64,000 nucleotides of DNA from CALDTK01 sp965215215 (GTDB lineage: Bacteria > Bacteroidota > Bacteroidia > Chitinophagales > Saprospiraceae). Location of the stretch: NCBI GenBank assembly GCA_965215215.1, contig OZ244043.1, forward strand, positions 1,302,001-1,366,000, given 5' to 3'. Under the pieces are notes generated by a model. That model was not told the origin of the DNA, made no database searches, and saw nothing but the letters and a program-made list of their open reading frames with translations. Shown piece by piece: positions 26,366 to 35,817 of the stretch. Made by a program: the position numbers and the translations under genes. Position 1 is the first letter of the stretch. Each line of letters begins with the position of its first letter.

Positions 26366-27478
26366 ATGAAGTTCACGATCTCTTCCGGAACGCTCCAGAA
26401 GCACCTCGCCCTGGCCGGTGGGGCGATAACCGCCAACCCGGTGGTGCCTATCCTCGAGAATTTTCTCTTCGCCATCGAGGGCTCGCGGCTGACGATTTCG
26501 GCGACCGACCTCGAGACGTCGGTGGTGACCCACACCGAGGTGCAGGCCGACGGCGATTTTAAGATCGCGCTGCCCGCGAAGATCCTAACCGATACGCTGA
26601 AGGCCTTGCCGGAGCAACCGGTCACGATCGAGGTCGACGACAAGTTGGGGGTTCAGATCACGAGTGCCTACGGTAAGTACAAGCTGGCCGGGGCGGATGC
26701 CGCCGACTATCCGAAGTTGCCCGAGAACGAGGACACCGAGCAGATCACGATCGGTCCGGGCACCCTCGAACGAGCGATCGGCAAGACGCTCTTCGCCACC
26801 ACGACCGACGAGCTGCGCCCGGCGATGATGGGGGTTTTCTTCGAGGTGGAGGATCAGCAGGTCAACTTCGTGGCCACCGATGCGCACAAGCTCGTGCGCT
26901 TTACGGTGGGGGAGTTGAAGGGCGATGCTTCGGGTACGTTTATCGTGCCGCGCAAGGCCCTGCAGCTCATCAAGGGAGCGGTGCACGGGTCGGAGGACGT
27001 GGTGATGTCGTTCAACCGGAAGAACGTGTTCTTCGATGTCGGCAGCACGCACGTCGCTTGCCTGCTGATCAACGCCAACTTCCCGGACTACAACAATGTG
27101 ATCCCCAAGGAGAACCCACGTGCGCTTACCGTAGATCGCGGGGACCTGCTAAGCAGCTTACGGCGCATCGCGCTGTACGCTAACAAGACGACGAATCAGG
27201 TACTCCTCGACTTAGCCGAGGGCTCCCTCACGCTACAGGGGCGCGACGCCGATTTCGCGAATGAAGCTACCGAGCAACTGACCTGCACGTTCGAAGGCGA
27301 GCCGATGAAGATTGCCTTTAACGCGAAGTTTTTGCAGGAGATGCTGAATGCCCTGGAGTCGGAAACGATCACCATGCGCTTTTCGGAGCCCAACCGGGCG
27401 GCCATTATGACGCCGAGCGAGGAGGAGGACAACGAAGAGACCCTGATGCTGGTGATGCCGGTGATGGTGCACTACTAA
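26366..27478 (+). CDS. dnaN: DNA polymerase III beta (sliding clamp)
   Basis: A ring-shaped processivity clamp. 370 residues with three repeated clamp domains: MKFTISSGTLQKHLALAGGAI, VVPILENFLF, ISATDLETSVV; the middle domain contains FVATDAHKLVRF; the last VLLDLAEGSLTLQGRDADFANEATEQL, with the C-terminal LMLVMPVMVHY in the position of the usual LVMPMR-type end. It is not next to dnaA here. nadD follows 15 bp downstream, so the two are probably co-transcribed. Confidence 0.95.
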   Translation: MKFTISSGTLQKHLALAGGAITANPVVPILENFLFAIEGSRLTISATDLETSVVTHTEVQADGDFKIALPAKILTDTLKALPEQPVTIEVDDKLGVQITSAYGKYKLAGADAADYPKLPENEDTEQITIGPGTLERAIGKTLFATTTDELRPAMMGVFFEVEDQQVNFVATDAHKLVRFTVGELKGDASGTFIVPRKALQLIKGAVHGSEDVVMSFNRKNVFFDVGSTHVACLLINANFPDYNNVIPKENPRALTVDRGDLLSSLRRIALYANKTTNQVLLDLAEGSLTLQGRDADFANEATEQLTCTFEGEPMKIAFNAKFLQEMLNALESETITMRFSEPNRAAIMTPSEEEDNEETLMLVMPVMVHY

Positions 27479-27493
27479 AGCCCGGATCTTCGC

Positions 27494-28069
27494 GTGACAG
27501 CTCTATTCTTTGGGTCGTTTAACCCGGTACACGTCGGTCACCTGATCATCGCGGACTACTTCGCGGGGCAATTGGGGGAGACGTGGATGGTGGTGTCGCC
27601 GCACAATCCGCACAAAGTGCGCAAATCGCTGGCGAACGATTACGACCGGTTGGCGCTGCTCGAAGCCGGGATCGGCGAGAACGCACGGGTAAAGGCGAGT
27701 AAGGTGGAGTTCGGGTTGCCGACGCCGAGCTACACGGTGGATACGCTGGCTTACTTGCGGCAGGAGCATCCGTTGCGTCGGTTTGCGTTGATTATGGGTG
27801 GGGACAACCTGGTGAGCTTGCCGCGGTGGAAGAATCCGGAGGAGATCTTGCGGCACCACGAGGTACACGTTTACCTGCGGCCGGGTTCGGTGGTGAGCGG
27901 ACCGTACGCGGTGCACCCGCAAGTGAAGCTGCACGCCGATGCCCCGCAGATGGAGATCTCGAGTTCGTATATCCGGGCGAAGCTGGCGGCCGGTAGGGAG
28001 GTGCGGTACTTGGTGCCGGAGGCCGTGCGGGAAGAGCTACTCGCGAAAGGAATGTATAAAAAGAAATAG
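27494..28069 (+). CDS. nadD: Nicotinate-nucleotide adenylyltransferase
   Basis: It transfers AMP from ATP to nicotinate mononucleotide in NAD synthesis. The start is the GTG at 27494 (VTALFFGSFNPVHVGH), where the nucleotidyltransferase motif GSFNPVHVGH begins at once. Others: LPTPSYTVDTL, IMGGDNLVSLPRWKNPEEI and the C-terminal ISSSYIRAKL (SSxxIR class signature). 191 residues, normal. It ends in LLAKGMYKKK. Right after this gene the base composition drops sharply, marking the island border. Confidence 0.93.
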   Translation: MTALFFGSFNPVHVGHLIIADYFAGQLGETWMVVSPHNPHKVRKSLANDYDRLALLEAGIGENARVKASKVEFGLPTPSYTVDTLAYLRQEHPLRRFALIMGGDNLVSLPRWKNPEEILRHHEVHVYLRPGSVVSGPYAVHPQVKLHADAPQMEISSSYIRAKLAAGREVRYLVPEAVREELLAKGMYKKK

Positions 28070-28101
28070 CGCTCTTAGTTCTATATTATATCGGTGATTA
28101 G

Positions 28102-29052
28102 CTACTCTGGATTTGCTAGTTCTACACAATAGGGTGCACTGGTTAACACAAAGCCACCAATAGCATTCTCGATGTTCGTAGGGATTTCACTCACCTGAAG
28201 GAACTGCCCTTGGGTTAGCCGGTTAGCTGTTTTGGTGGCCTCAAGATATTCGTAACCGCTATCATTTAGCCTATAAAGACAAAACTCGGATGTTGAAGGC
28301 GCTCGTGGACTGGTACTTCCAGAGAGCCCTTCGAATATAAAATTAAACCCGTTTATTGGCGACGATTGAAACGTGTAAAATGCATTAAACGGCTCAGGAT
28401 CTATTAAATTTCCCGATGTAAATTTTACTTGAGAAACAACCGGGAAATTAACTCTTGGCCCGGAAGGATCATCTATTGACTTACTATTTCGAGTACCTCT
28501 TGACCAACCTCTGAATAAATACGGCTCTGGAGCCGTACCTTCTGATACGGATACGAAATATGTGAAGTAATAAGATACGTCTGGCGAAGGCGTACGCCTA
28601 ATGTCTGCTTCCGATACAGCATATGGGACAACATCGGCACATCGAATTAGTGGAGCACCTGAAATTGAAATGTTCAAAACTACCGAATCTCCTGACTGAA
28701 CGGAGTTGCGAGACAAATCTATAGAATAGTAAGAAATTGATGAAAGCTCTTTAGCCGGCAAAATGTATAAACTTTCCTGATGATAGTCTGCGGTATCCAC
28801 AACCTGTCCATTTAAGCTTACAGTTATAAAGGCGTTATTGACAAATTCCGGTGTAACCTCAACTCCTATAGGCGTAGTTTGAGTTATGTAAATCCGAGAG
28901 CTATCGTTTGGCGTAAGTATTGCCTCTACCTGATAAGGCAATTGACCTAGGTACGGTTCTATATCAAATGGGGTAACTAAGCTATCTGAGCAACCTAAAA
29001 GTAGAGCAAAATATAGCGAAGGAAGTACAATTTTAAGACGACTAATACACAT
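28102..29052 (-). CDS. DUF4249 lipoprotein
   Basis: The ATG at 29052 overlaps the TGA of the receptor gene by one base (TGATG), so the two are translationally coupled. Signal peptide and lipobox LYFALLLGCSD. The DUF4249 layout is seen: an early TPFDIEPYLGQLPYQVEAILTP-type segment, ISYYSIDLSRNSVQSGDSV and late acidic strands near the end. DUF4249 proteins are outer-membrane lipoproteins paired with TonB receptors in Bacteroidota, probably surface lids or substrate-binding partners; the substrate is unknown. The gene is AT-rich (about 40% GC by eye). Confidence 0.82.
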   Translation of the reverse strand: MCISRLKIVLPSLYFALLLGCSDSLVTPFDIEPYLGQLPYQVEAILTPNDSSRIYITQTTPIGVEVTPEFVNNAFITVSLNGQVVDTADYHQESLYILPAKELSSISYYSIDLSRNSVQSGDSVVLNISISGAPLIRCADVVPYAVSEADIRRTPSPDVSYYFTYFVSVSEGTAPEPYLFRGWSRGTRNSKSIDDPSGPRVNFPVVSQVKFTSGNLIDPEPFNAFYTFQSSPINGFNFIFEGLSGSTSPRAPSTSEFCLYRLNDSGYEYLEATKTANRLTQGQFLQVSEIPTNIENAIGGFVLTSAPYCVELANPE

Positions 29053-31451
29053 CACAATTTTTTTTGGTGGAAGTCAACAGTATAAGATACCGATGGGATA
29101 ACAGGTAGTAGTGCAACTTCTTCTACGCCTGTTAAAATATTACCGCTGCCAGTTTTTGTCTCTCGTACACGCAGAAAAAAAGGATTTTTATGTGAGTATG
29201 CATTATAAAGACCAAAAGACCAAGTTGCCAACCCAAATTTTCGCTTGTTGCTATAAGTGTATGCGACGTCTAATCGGTGCGCATTAGTGAGTCTGGTAGC
29301 GTTAGTCTCCGCGCCTTGTGGGATTGAGTAGTAATCAAAAAATGCTGGGTCATTCAATGTTCTCTCATTCTTAATATAAAAATTTGATTTCTGTATGTAA
29401 TTACCTACGCTAAATGGCTGGCCGGTAGAGAACATCCATGAAATAATAACGGAAGCTCTCTTACTTAGCTTATAAGTACTAAATATATTTAAAATATGGC
29501 GACGATCATACACAAACGGAAAGTCTTCTCCCCTATTAACGCCAGTAAAATTTCGTGTATTTTTCGAAAGCGTATACGCAATTTGTGTAGTGATTTTATC
29601 ACTCGAATACGACAAGGATAATTCTACACCCCGAGCGCGTCCTGTTCCTTGAACTAACTCGTTTTGCCAATCACTATCAATACGAAAGTCCGTAAACGAT
29701 TCACCTTGAGCGTACTGAATTTGATTATTAAATTCTTTATAAAATCCGACTAGTGATGCAAACCATCTACTAGAAAAATTATAGTCCGTGCCTAATGTAT
29801 AATATGTAGCGGACTGAGGAAGGATTCTTTTAGTACTTGGGACAAAAATATCACTGGGTAGCTGAATAGATGGATTCGTAAGCAAGTTTGTGTATTGTGC
29901 TGTCTGTCCGTAGCTTCCGTAAAGGGAGAAAGTTGGGTTTACATTGTAAACTAACGAAGTACGAGGATTAAGACTAAAATATGATTTATCACTATTAAAT
30001 CCCCGTAGATGTAAGCCAATAGTAGCCTGCAAGGATGCGAAAATTTGAATCTCACCCTCCACAAACGCCCAACCTTCGGTAGCAGAAATCGGAGCTTGTT
30101 CTGACTCTTCGCTCGTACGTACTTCCTCACGTAAGCTACTTACGTTTGTTTTACCAGGTTGATATCTATGTGAGGTTAGTCCAGCTCCGTAGTTAATTCG
30201 CGATCTAGCATCAAGTTGCGTTTGAGCATATGTATGCAATGAGAAATCCTGAACAGCATTATCGTATTTAAGCCGCCGCTCAACTAAATTGTCTAGATCT
30301 GAACTGATAGCAAATTCTTCGTAAGAAACACGATATCTTGAGAAAGAGGCGACTGTGCTAATCGAAGTTGATGCACCAATACTACTTACCCATTTTACTC
30401 CACCCACTAAATTGCCCCAACGCGCACGCTGCTCATCTTCGTAACTGTAATCTCGACTTGAAAATTCATACCCTTGTCCGAAATTATCATTTCCGCCATA
30501 CAGCGTAAAATTTAGCTTATTGCGCTCATTAATTTGCGTAGTAGACTTAATAAATAGATCTCCAAAATTTGCGATTAAATTATCTTTTCCATCAATATTT
30601 TTATTCGCAAAATACTGAAACGGTGCATAGATAACGTCAAAATAGGAACGACGTAAGCTTACAAGTATAGTTGAGCGAGAACCTATGGGGCCGTCTATAG
30701 CTAACCGACTGCTTGTAAGGCCAATAGATGCAGTACCACTCCAACGTTGATCGTTACCCTCGCGTATGTCAATTTCTAGGGCACTCGACAAACGTCCATT
30801 GAATCGACTAGGAATTGGACCTTTGTAAAGAGTAGCACGCTGTATGGCGTCCACGCTAAATGTCGAAAAAAGCCCTAGTACATGATTAACGTTATAGAGT
30901 TCAATACCATCAACACGGATTGTATTTTGATCAGCAGCTCCCCCCCTAACAAACAGTCCGGCGGTTCCTTCAGTACCACCTTGAATACCTGGCTGTAATT
31001 GGAATACCTTTAAAACATCAGGTTCACCAAGTAATACAGGAGTTTGCTTAATATCTACCTCAGATAGTATAATTGGACTACCTTTTCGTGGTATATTAAT
31101 TGAATCTTGCTGCCTGGCAGACACAAGGACTTCATCTAGATTTTGAATCGGTATTAGATATACATCAAACTGCAAGTTCTCTTTTAGAGAAAATATTGTG
31201 TCTACAGAATTATATCCCGGATATGAAAATAGAACCTCAATTGTATCATAACTGCTTTTGATTGAGTACCAACCTTCACTTGCTGTAGTTACCTGATTTT
31301 GTGAAAATAATTCAGTTACCGTTGCCCCAATAACCCGCTCATTAGTATATGAATCGTATACATAACCATGTATAGTTCCTTGCGCATTTGAATCAATAGT
31401 AATTGATTGAATCAAAATAAACAATAAGAAACATATCCGGGATATAGCCAT
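29052..31451 (-). CDS. TonB-dependent outer-membrane receptor
   Basis: 799 residues with a signal peptide. An N-terminal carboxypeptidase-like extension (GTIHGYVYDSYTNERVIGATV) precedes the plug (LQPGIQGGTEGTAGLFVRGG, TIRVDGIELYNVNHVLGLFS) and a 22-strand-type barrel (SATYYTLGTDYNF; RHILNIFSTYKLSK) ending in alternating aromatics (VSYTVDFHQKKL). It imports a ligand too large for porins using TonB energy; substrate unknown. Length and layout resemble FecA-like receptors that pair with DUF4249 rather than SusC. AT-rich codons set it apart from the rest of the window. Confidence 0.92.
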   Translation of the reverse strand: MAISRICFLLFILIQSITIDSNAQGTIHGYVYDSYTNERVIGATVTELFSQNQVTTASEGWYSIKSSYDTIEVLFSYPGYNSVDTIFSLKENLQFDVYLIPIQNLDEVLVSARQQDSINIPRKGSPIILSEVDIKQTPVLLGEPDVLKVFQLQPGIQGGTEGTAGLFVRGGAADQNTIRVDGIELYNVNHVLGLFSTFSVDAIQRATLYKGPIPSRFNGRLSSALEIDIREGNDQRWSGTASIGLTSSRLAIDGPIGSRSTILVSLRRSYFDVIYAPFQYFANKNIDGKDNLIANFGDLFIKSTTQINERNKLNFTLYGGNDNFGQGYEFSSRDYSYEDEQRARWGNLVGGVKWVSSIGASTSISTVASFSRYRVSYEEFAISSDLDNLVERRLKYDNAVQDFSLHTYAQTQLDARSRINYGAGLTSHRYQPGKTNVSSLREEVRTSEESEQAPISATEGWAFVEGEIQIFASLQATIGLHLRGFNSDKSYFSLNPRTSLVYNVNPTFSLYGSYGQTAQYTNLLTNPSIQLPSDIFVPSTKRILPQSATYYTLGTDYNFSSRWFASLVGFYKEFNNQIQYAQGESFTDFRIDSDWQNELVQGTGRARGVELSLSYSSDKITTQIAYTLSKNTRNFTGVNRGEDFPFVYDRRHILNIFSTYKLSKRASVIISWMFSTGQPFSVGNYIQKSNFYIKNERTLNDPAFFDYYSIPQGAETNATRLTNAHRLDVAYTYSNKRKFGLATWSFGLYNAYSHKNPFFLRVRETKTGSGNILTGVEEVALLPVIPSVSYTVDFHQKKL

Positions 31452-31548
31452 GAGAGTACTTTAGCGCCTAAAGCAAAGAAGTGTACAGACTTTGCCTACT
31501 GTAATACGCAGATTAGGTGTACATATTGTTCAGCCTAAATACATAAAT

Positions 31549-31594
31549 CTTAAACGAGGGTTAAACACATGTTGGCGTTTAACCCTCGTTTAAG
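31549..31594 (-). terminator. 18-bp perfect hairpin downstream of the 342-aa gene
   Basis: 31549-31566 and 31577-31594 are exact reverse complements (core AAACGAGGGTTAAAC) with a 10-nt loop. It lies just past the stop of the gene ending at 31636 and before the receptor gene promoter. Downstream sequence on that strand is ATTTATG, only a weak T-run. Confidence 0.75.
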
Positions 31595-31635
31595 GCTAGA
31601 TCAATATTTGTCCGCATCTAGGCGAACTTTACTAA

Positions 31636-32664
31636 TTAGTCACACTTAAATACAAACCAGTTTCCATCTCCCATACCTCGGTGAGTTGCGAAAGAACCCC
31701 AATTCTTTCGATTATCGACATCAGTACTAGCTTCTTTCTCTTCCAGAGCAGTAATCCTACGACGTGCGCCCTGAGCTGATCTACTTCCGAAAGATCTCGT
31801 CTTTCCACCTAGCTCCATGTACGCGTTTAGATCTTTAGTATCACGCTGCCTAAAATATGATAAGCCATCGTTTGAAGAACCATCTACAGTAACCCAATCT
31901 GCTGTTACTCGAATTGAGTGTTCAGTCTTATATTTTCTACTTGAGTTTTTCTTATACGATGAGCTATTAATACGAAGTATACCATAAGTATCGAAATAGT
32001 CACCTCCTAATGGAGCAACGACGTTGTAGAAAGAGACATTCAACTGATGCCAACGGCTACCATTCTGAATTTTTACGTAAGGGATAGCAAATTCAGTTTG
32101 CCCACATTTAAATACAAATTGTTCGTCTTCTCTTGACTCAGTATCGTTCTTACCTAAGTTCTCATATGCAATAAATGCTGTAGCTCCTAAGCTCTGCGAT
32201 GTAGGATGTGAAATATCAATCCCTTTTCTCATAGACCCTATATTCTCAGCCTTATCCCATGCTTGAAGTGCTGTCGAAATAAAACCAACGTGTCCGTCAA
32301 CAACAACCAATCCATCCGTATCGAGCAATCTCGCTTCACCAGGTGAGAAATGTTGTAGATAAGATGAACTATCAGACTCCGCTCGGAAATTAGAGCATAT
32401 TTTTTGGGCACTTTCAACGCCAGATCCATCTTCGTAGTACGAGGTTTCTGCTAATTTGAACTGCGCAAGCAGGCTCCTAAAGCCTATTTTATCAGCCCAC
32501 ATCTGGTAGGAAGCCTCGTTGGCTTCAGAGACTAATCGTGATGCCTCTATGAACTTATCGTGGTTTTCGAATACCAGTGTTCCATCGTGGATTGTAGCGT
32601 CGATCTTTAAATCAACTATTTCATCTGACGTGAAAATCTCATCGTCAGCTGTTGATGGCTTCAT
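31636..32664 (-). CDS. Unknown lipoprotein with a missing canonical start
   Basis: The ATG at 32664 gives 342 residues without a signal. However, the frame continues upstream through ILLLGAFVGCSSDPIE, a textbook lipobox (Cys codon 32683-32685), until a TAG at 32764-32766, and there is no ATG, GTG or TTG in that stretch. Either a rare start (ATT at 32719-32721 or 32758-32760) is used, or the start has been lost. The body is hydrophilic and mixed, with paired Trp/Cys-rich segments (FVFKCGQTEFAIPYVK, GNWFVFKCD). I recognise no family. AT-rich, part of the island. Confidence 0.6.
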   Translation of the reverse strand: MKPSTADDEIFTSDEIVDLKIDATIHDGTLVFENHDKFIEASRLVSEANEASYQMWADKIGFRSLLAQFKLAETSYYEDGSGVESAQKICSNFRAESDSSSYLQHFSPGEARLLDTDGLVVVDGHVGFISTALQAWDKAENIGSMRKGIDISHPTSQSLGATAFIAYENLGKNDTESREDEQFVFKCGQTEFAIPYVKIQNGSRWHQLNVSFYNVVAPLGGDYFDTYGILRINSSSYKKNSSRKYKTEHSIRVTADWVTVDGSSNDGLSYFRQRDTKDLNAYMELGGKTRSFGSRSAQGARRRITALEEKEASTDVDNRKNWGSFATHRGMGDGNWFVFKCD

Positions 32665-32904
32665 CTCTATCGGATCACTGGAACATCCTACGAATGCACC
32701 CAGAAGGAGGATTACTAAAATACTGTGGAGTGTCTGCCTAGCGTAATAAAGCGCAAAAATACCCTATGTAGGTAGTTTTCTCCCCATAAATATTGATTTT
32801 TTTTGATGTTACTATGGGCATCTATTCATCAGACGTCTGCGGAATGGCTCTATGCTGGTGTAGTCTTCCCATTTTTCAGACATTCCGATTCTATGTTATG
32901 AATG

Positions 32905-33526
32905 TAATCACGACGGGGCCTCGGGACGGACTCGGCCTCCCCCGTCCCGAGGCCCCCACCCTCGCGGTAGACCTCGGGGGCTTGGCCGCTGAGGGCACAA
33001 TGTGAGCTCCATCGCGCGGTAGACCCGCAGGACGCGCTCATCGCCCATAGATGGCCCGCAGCCCGTTGTCTTGCGTAGTAGTTGTTGGTCTCGCGCGTCG
33101 GATGAGCCTTCGCCAACGCCACGGGCGCGATGATGACTTCGCCGTCGCGCCCGGCCTGACGCGGGCGGTAGTATCACGACGGGCGCGCGTGTGCGTTCCG
33201 GAAATAGCCCACTAGCCGCCGTTGGGCTGCTGGGCCTTCCACTTTTTTGATAAGGCGTCTTCGAGGGCCTCGTTGTCGAGTTGGCTCTCGGCGTACAACT
33301 CCCGAGCGGGGCCCCTGCCCCATTCGGTCGTGGAGCCTCGCGTTCTCGCCCTCGAACTCGCGCAGGCGCCTCGCCTCCGAGACCTCCATCCCGCCTTACT
33401 TGTGGCGCCACGCGTAGAGCATGGCTACGCGCGCGCTCAGCGCGCCAGCTCGGCGACCGAGCGGCCGGCTTCGTTGTCCTTGAGCGCCTTGACGATCTGT
33501 GCCTCGGTAAATCTGCTTCGTTTCAT
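32905..33526 (-). pseudogene. Degraded IS3-family transposase (orfA and orfB fragments)
   Basis: From the ATG at 33526 the DNA reads MKRSRFTEAQIVKALKDNEA, the standard opening of IS3-family OrfA, then meets a TGA (33437-33439). It resumes as GGMEVSEARRLREFEGENAR after another stop. OrfB-like pieces follow in shifting frames: ALAKAHPT and then DERVLRVYRAMEL. The stops and frameshifts make it inactive. It is GC-rich again, like the host, and marks the right end of the AT-rich island. No clear terminal inverted repeats were found; a 9-bp AGTCCAAAA/TTTTGGACT hairpin brackets its start. Confidence 0.72.
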
Positions 33527-33751
33527 GAGTCCAAAAATTACAGTTTTGGACTGTCTCGAAATCAGGGAAGGCTACAGATGGGAATCAGGTAGTCTCACAC
33601 TTTTCCGTTGTGCCTTCCGATTGTTCTCGTTCAACGACTTACTGCACTCTGTGTAGCGTTGAATTCTTCAACTCAAGTGAGCGCTAAGGCCACTCAGCAA
33701 AACAGCGCCAAGAACAATAGCCGAATTCTCAGTCAGCATAGTCACTCACGC

Positions 33752-34588
33752 ATGCGCTTGTCTCTTTTCATTTTTAGCTTCATTCTTTCTGCTTTCGCGA
33801 GCGCCCAAGCGCCAAACGTCAAGCTCGTAAGCTGGAACATCCGCGATCTCGGTCAGTCGAAAGATTCAGCCGAGATCGCCACAATGGCGCAGGTGCTGCG
33901 CGGCTACGACGTAATCGCCATCCAGGAAGTGGTGGCGGGCAAGGGCGGGGCGCAGGCGGTGGCCCGCCTCGCGGAGGCGCTCGACCGGACGGGCGACGAT
34001 TACGACTACCGGGTTTCCAATCCGACGCGCAGCAAGTCGAACTACACGAAAGAGCGCTACGCCTTCCTGTGGCGTACCTCCAACATCAGTTTGAGTGGGC
34101 GCCCCAAACTCCTCTCCGCTTACGCAAAACGGGTGGAGCGCGAGCCGTACCTCGCTCGCTTCGAGTGGGAGGGTAAGACCTTCCGGGTGGCTCAACTTCA
34201 CGCCCGCCCGCAGGACAAGCAACCCGAGCAAGAGGTGGCGGCCCTCCGGGAGCTGCCCGATAAGTACGCGGACGAGCCGTTGCTGCTGGCGGGCGATTTT
34301 AACCTGGTGAGCCGGCATACGGTGTTTAATCCCTGGTTGGCCCGCGGCTACACGCTGGCGGTAGCCAACCAAAAGACGACGCTTCGGCGTAAGCACCAGA
34401 ACGGCACGGATGACTACTCGCGCGAGTGTGACAACATCCTCGTGCCGGCCCACCAGGTGCAGCACCTCGAGGGAGGCGTACTCGACGTGCTGGCGTACTT
34501 GCGCGGGGACCTAGATGCGGCCAATCGCCTCAGCGACCACGTGCCGGTGTACACCGTCTTCGATAACTTCCCGCAGCTCGGAGACTAG
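33752..34588 (+). CDS. Exported endonuclease/exonuclease/phosphatase-family protein
   Basis: The start at 33752 is chosen because it opens a signal peptide (MRLSLFIFSFILSAFASAQ); the frame runs 48 codons upstream through non-coding-looking sequence. DNase-I-like fold residues: LVSWNIRDLG (Asn), VIAIQEVV (Glu), LHARP (His), LLAGDFNLV (Asp-x-Asn), RECDNILVPA (Asp) and RLSDHVPVY (final His). It could cleave extracellular DNA or phospho-substrates. It is transcribed away from the IS3 remnant and ends back to back (no gap) with the next gene on the other strand. Confidence 0.82.
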   Translation: MRLSLFIFSFILSAFASAQAPNVKLVSWNIRDLGQSKDSAEIATMAQVLRGYDVIAIQEVVAGKGGAQAVARLAEALDRTGDDYDYRVSNPTRSKSNYTKERYAFLWRTSNISLSGRPKLLSAYAKRVEREPYLARFEWEGKTFRVAQLHARPQDKQPEQEVAALRELPDKYADEPLLLAGDFNLVSRHTVFNPWLARGYTLAVANQKTTLRRKHQNGTDDYSRECDNILVPAHQVQHLEGGVLDVLAYLRGDLDAANRLSDHVPVYTVFDNFPQLGD

Positions 34589-35725
34589 CTACTTGCGGGC
34601 GAAGGAGTACTCGGCGGAGTTACTCACCTTGAGCACGGCCTGAATGACCTCCTCGAGCTCGTCGGGGTATTCGACGTAGCGAATACCGCGTTCGTCGAGG
34701 CCCCAAATCGTGATGTTGACCACCTTGGAGCGCTTCCCGAGCCGCACGGCCATGCGGAGGGGGACCGGGGTCGGTTTCTGGCGCATGCGCTCCAGGCACA
34801 TCGGCGAGTTGCACTCGTAGGTGCGTTCCATGTCGAAGAAGCCCTTGTTGTCGATAAACTCGGCCAGCTCGTTGTAGGCTTCGATGTCGAGGTCGACGGC
34901 CTTGCGCTGCAGATCCGTCTGGACGCTCTTGAACTCCTTGACGAGTCGGCCGCCCGGCTTGATGATCGTGTAGTCGCGCATCACCGGGTCGATGCCCCCG
35001 AAGTAGCCGCCTCCGTTGAGCTCGATGGTGAGGTCGGCGGCCGTGGGGTTGCCCTTGCGGATATCGCGCTCCTCCTGCTTTTTCGCCTTGCGGGCGGCAC
35101 GCTCGGCCACCCGTTCGGTTTTGGATCGGCGGTTGGCGAAGGGCCACCAGCGGCGCGACTTCTTGACGCCGGCCACCTCGTCGCCCGGCATCCGGCGGCG
35201 GCGCGAGCGCTGCTTGCCGACGCTCTCCACGAGTACGGTGGGTAGTTGGTTGACGGGCTTCACGAAGGGCGCGTCGTCGTCGTTGACCCGCACGAAGTGG
35301 TACTGGTAGTGCCCCTTGCTGTTGGGCTGGGTAAACTCCAGGGAGAGGTCCTCCCGGTTTGCCTCGGTAACGCGAAATACGTTCACGTTGCGGAAGGGGT
35401 AGAAAAGCTGGTCGCCGGCGAGTGCCCACGCTTTGCGCTCGTAGCGTCCGTTGAGGAACTCCTCGGCGGTGTAGTCGTAGCGGAAGTAGAGGAAGAAATC
35501 GTAGTCGTTGCCGGCCTCGTGGATTACCGTGTTCGAGGCGACGTGCATCGTGTATTCGTAGCGCCACTTGGCTTCCACGATGGAGCGCTCGATGAGCGAG
35601 CTGTCCACGTTGGCGCCGAGTACGAGCGTGGGTTCGGTGGCGCTCGCTTGCGCCAGAACGGAGCCTACCGAGGCAAAGCACCCGAGGAGAAGGAAGCAGA
35701 GGGCGCGCATGAGACGAGGATACAT
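34589..35725 (-). CDS. Exported protein of unknown function
   Basis: Signal peptide MRALCFLLLGCFASVGSVLAQ (start at 35725 or at the ATG at 35710). About 355 mature residues. Beta-rich first half (YEYTMHVASNTVIHEAGNDYDFFLYFRYDYTA) and a strongly basic linker in the middle (RSRRRRMPGDEVAGVKKSRRWWPF, then RAARKAKKQEERDIRKGN) before a second domain (LTIELNGGGYFGGIDPVMRDYTI). No family is recognised. It lies upstream of the FadL-type gene in the same direction, divided by 92 bp. Confidence 0.65.
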   Translation of the reverse strand: MYPRLMRALCFLLLGCFASVGSVLAQASATEPTLVLGANVDSSLIERSIVEAKWRYEYTMHVASNTVIHEAGNDYDFFLYFRYDYTAEEFLNGRYERKAWALAGDQLFYPFRNVNVFRVTEANREDLSLEFTQPNSKGHYQYHFVRVNDDDAPFVKPVNQLPTVLVESVGKQRSRRRRMPGDEVAGVKKSRRWWPFANRRSKTERVAERAARKAKKQEERDIRKGNPTAADLTIELNGGGYFGGIDPVMRDYTIIKPGGRLVKEFKSVQTDLQRKAVDLDIEAYNELAEFIDNKGFFDMERTYECNSPMCLERMRQKPTPVPLRMAVRLGKRSKVVNITIWGLDERGIRYVEYPDELEEVIQAVLKVSNSAEYSFARK

Positions 35726-35817
35726 GGAGAAAGCTTAGGGGAGCTTTGTGCGGTACAAATTCCACGCCGAAAGGAGCGGAAGGTTCGACAGGTGGCACGA
35801 AGCAAGCTTCCGAGAGC

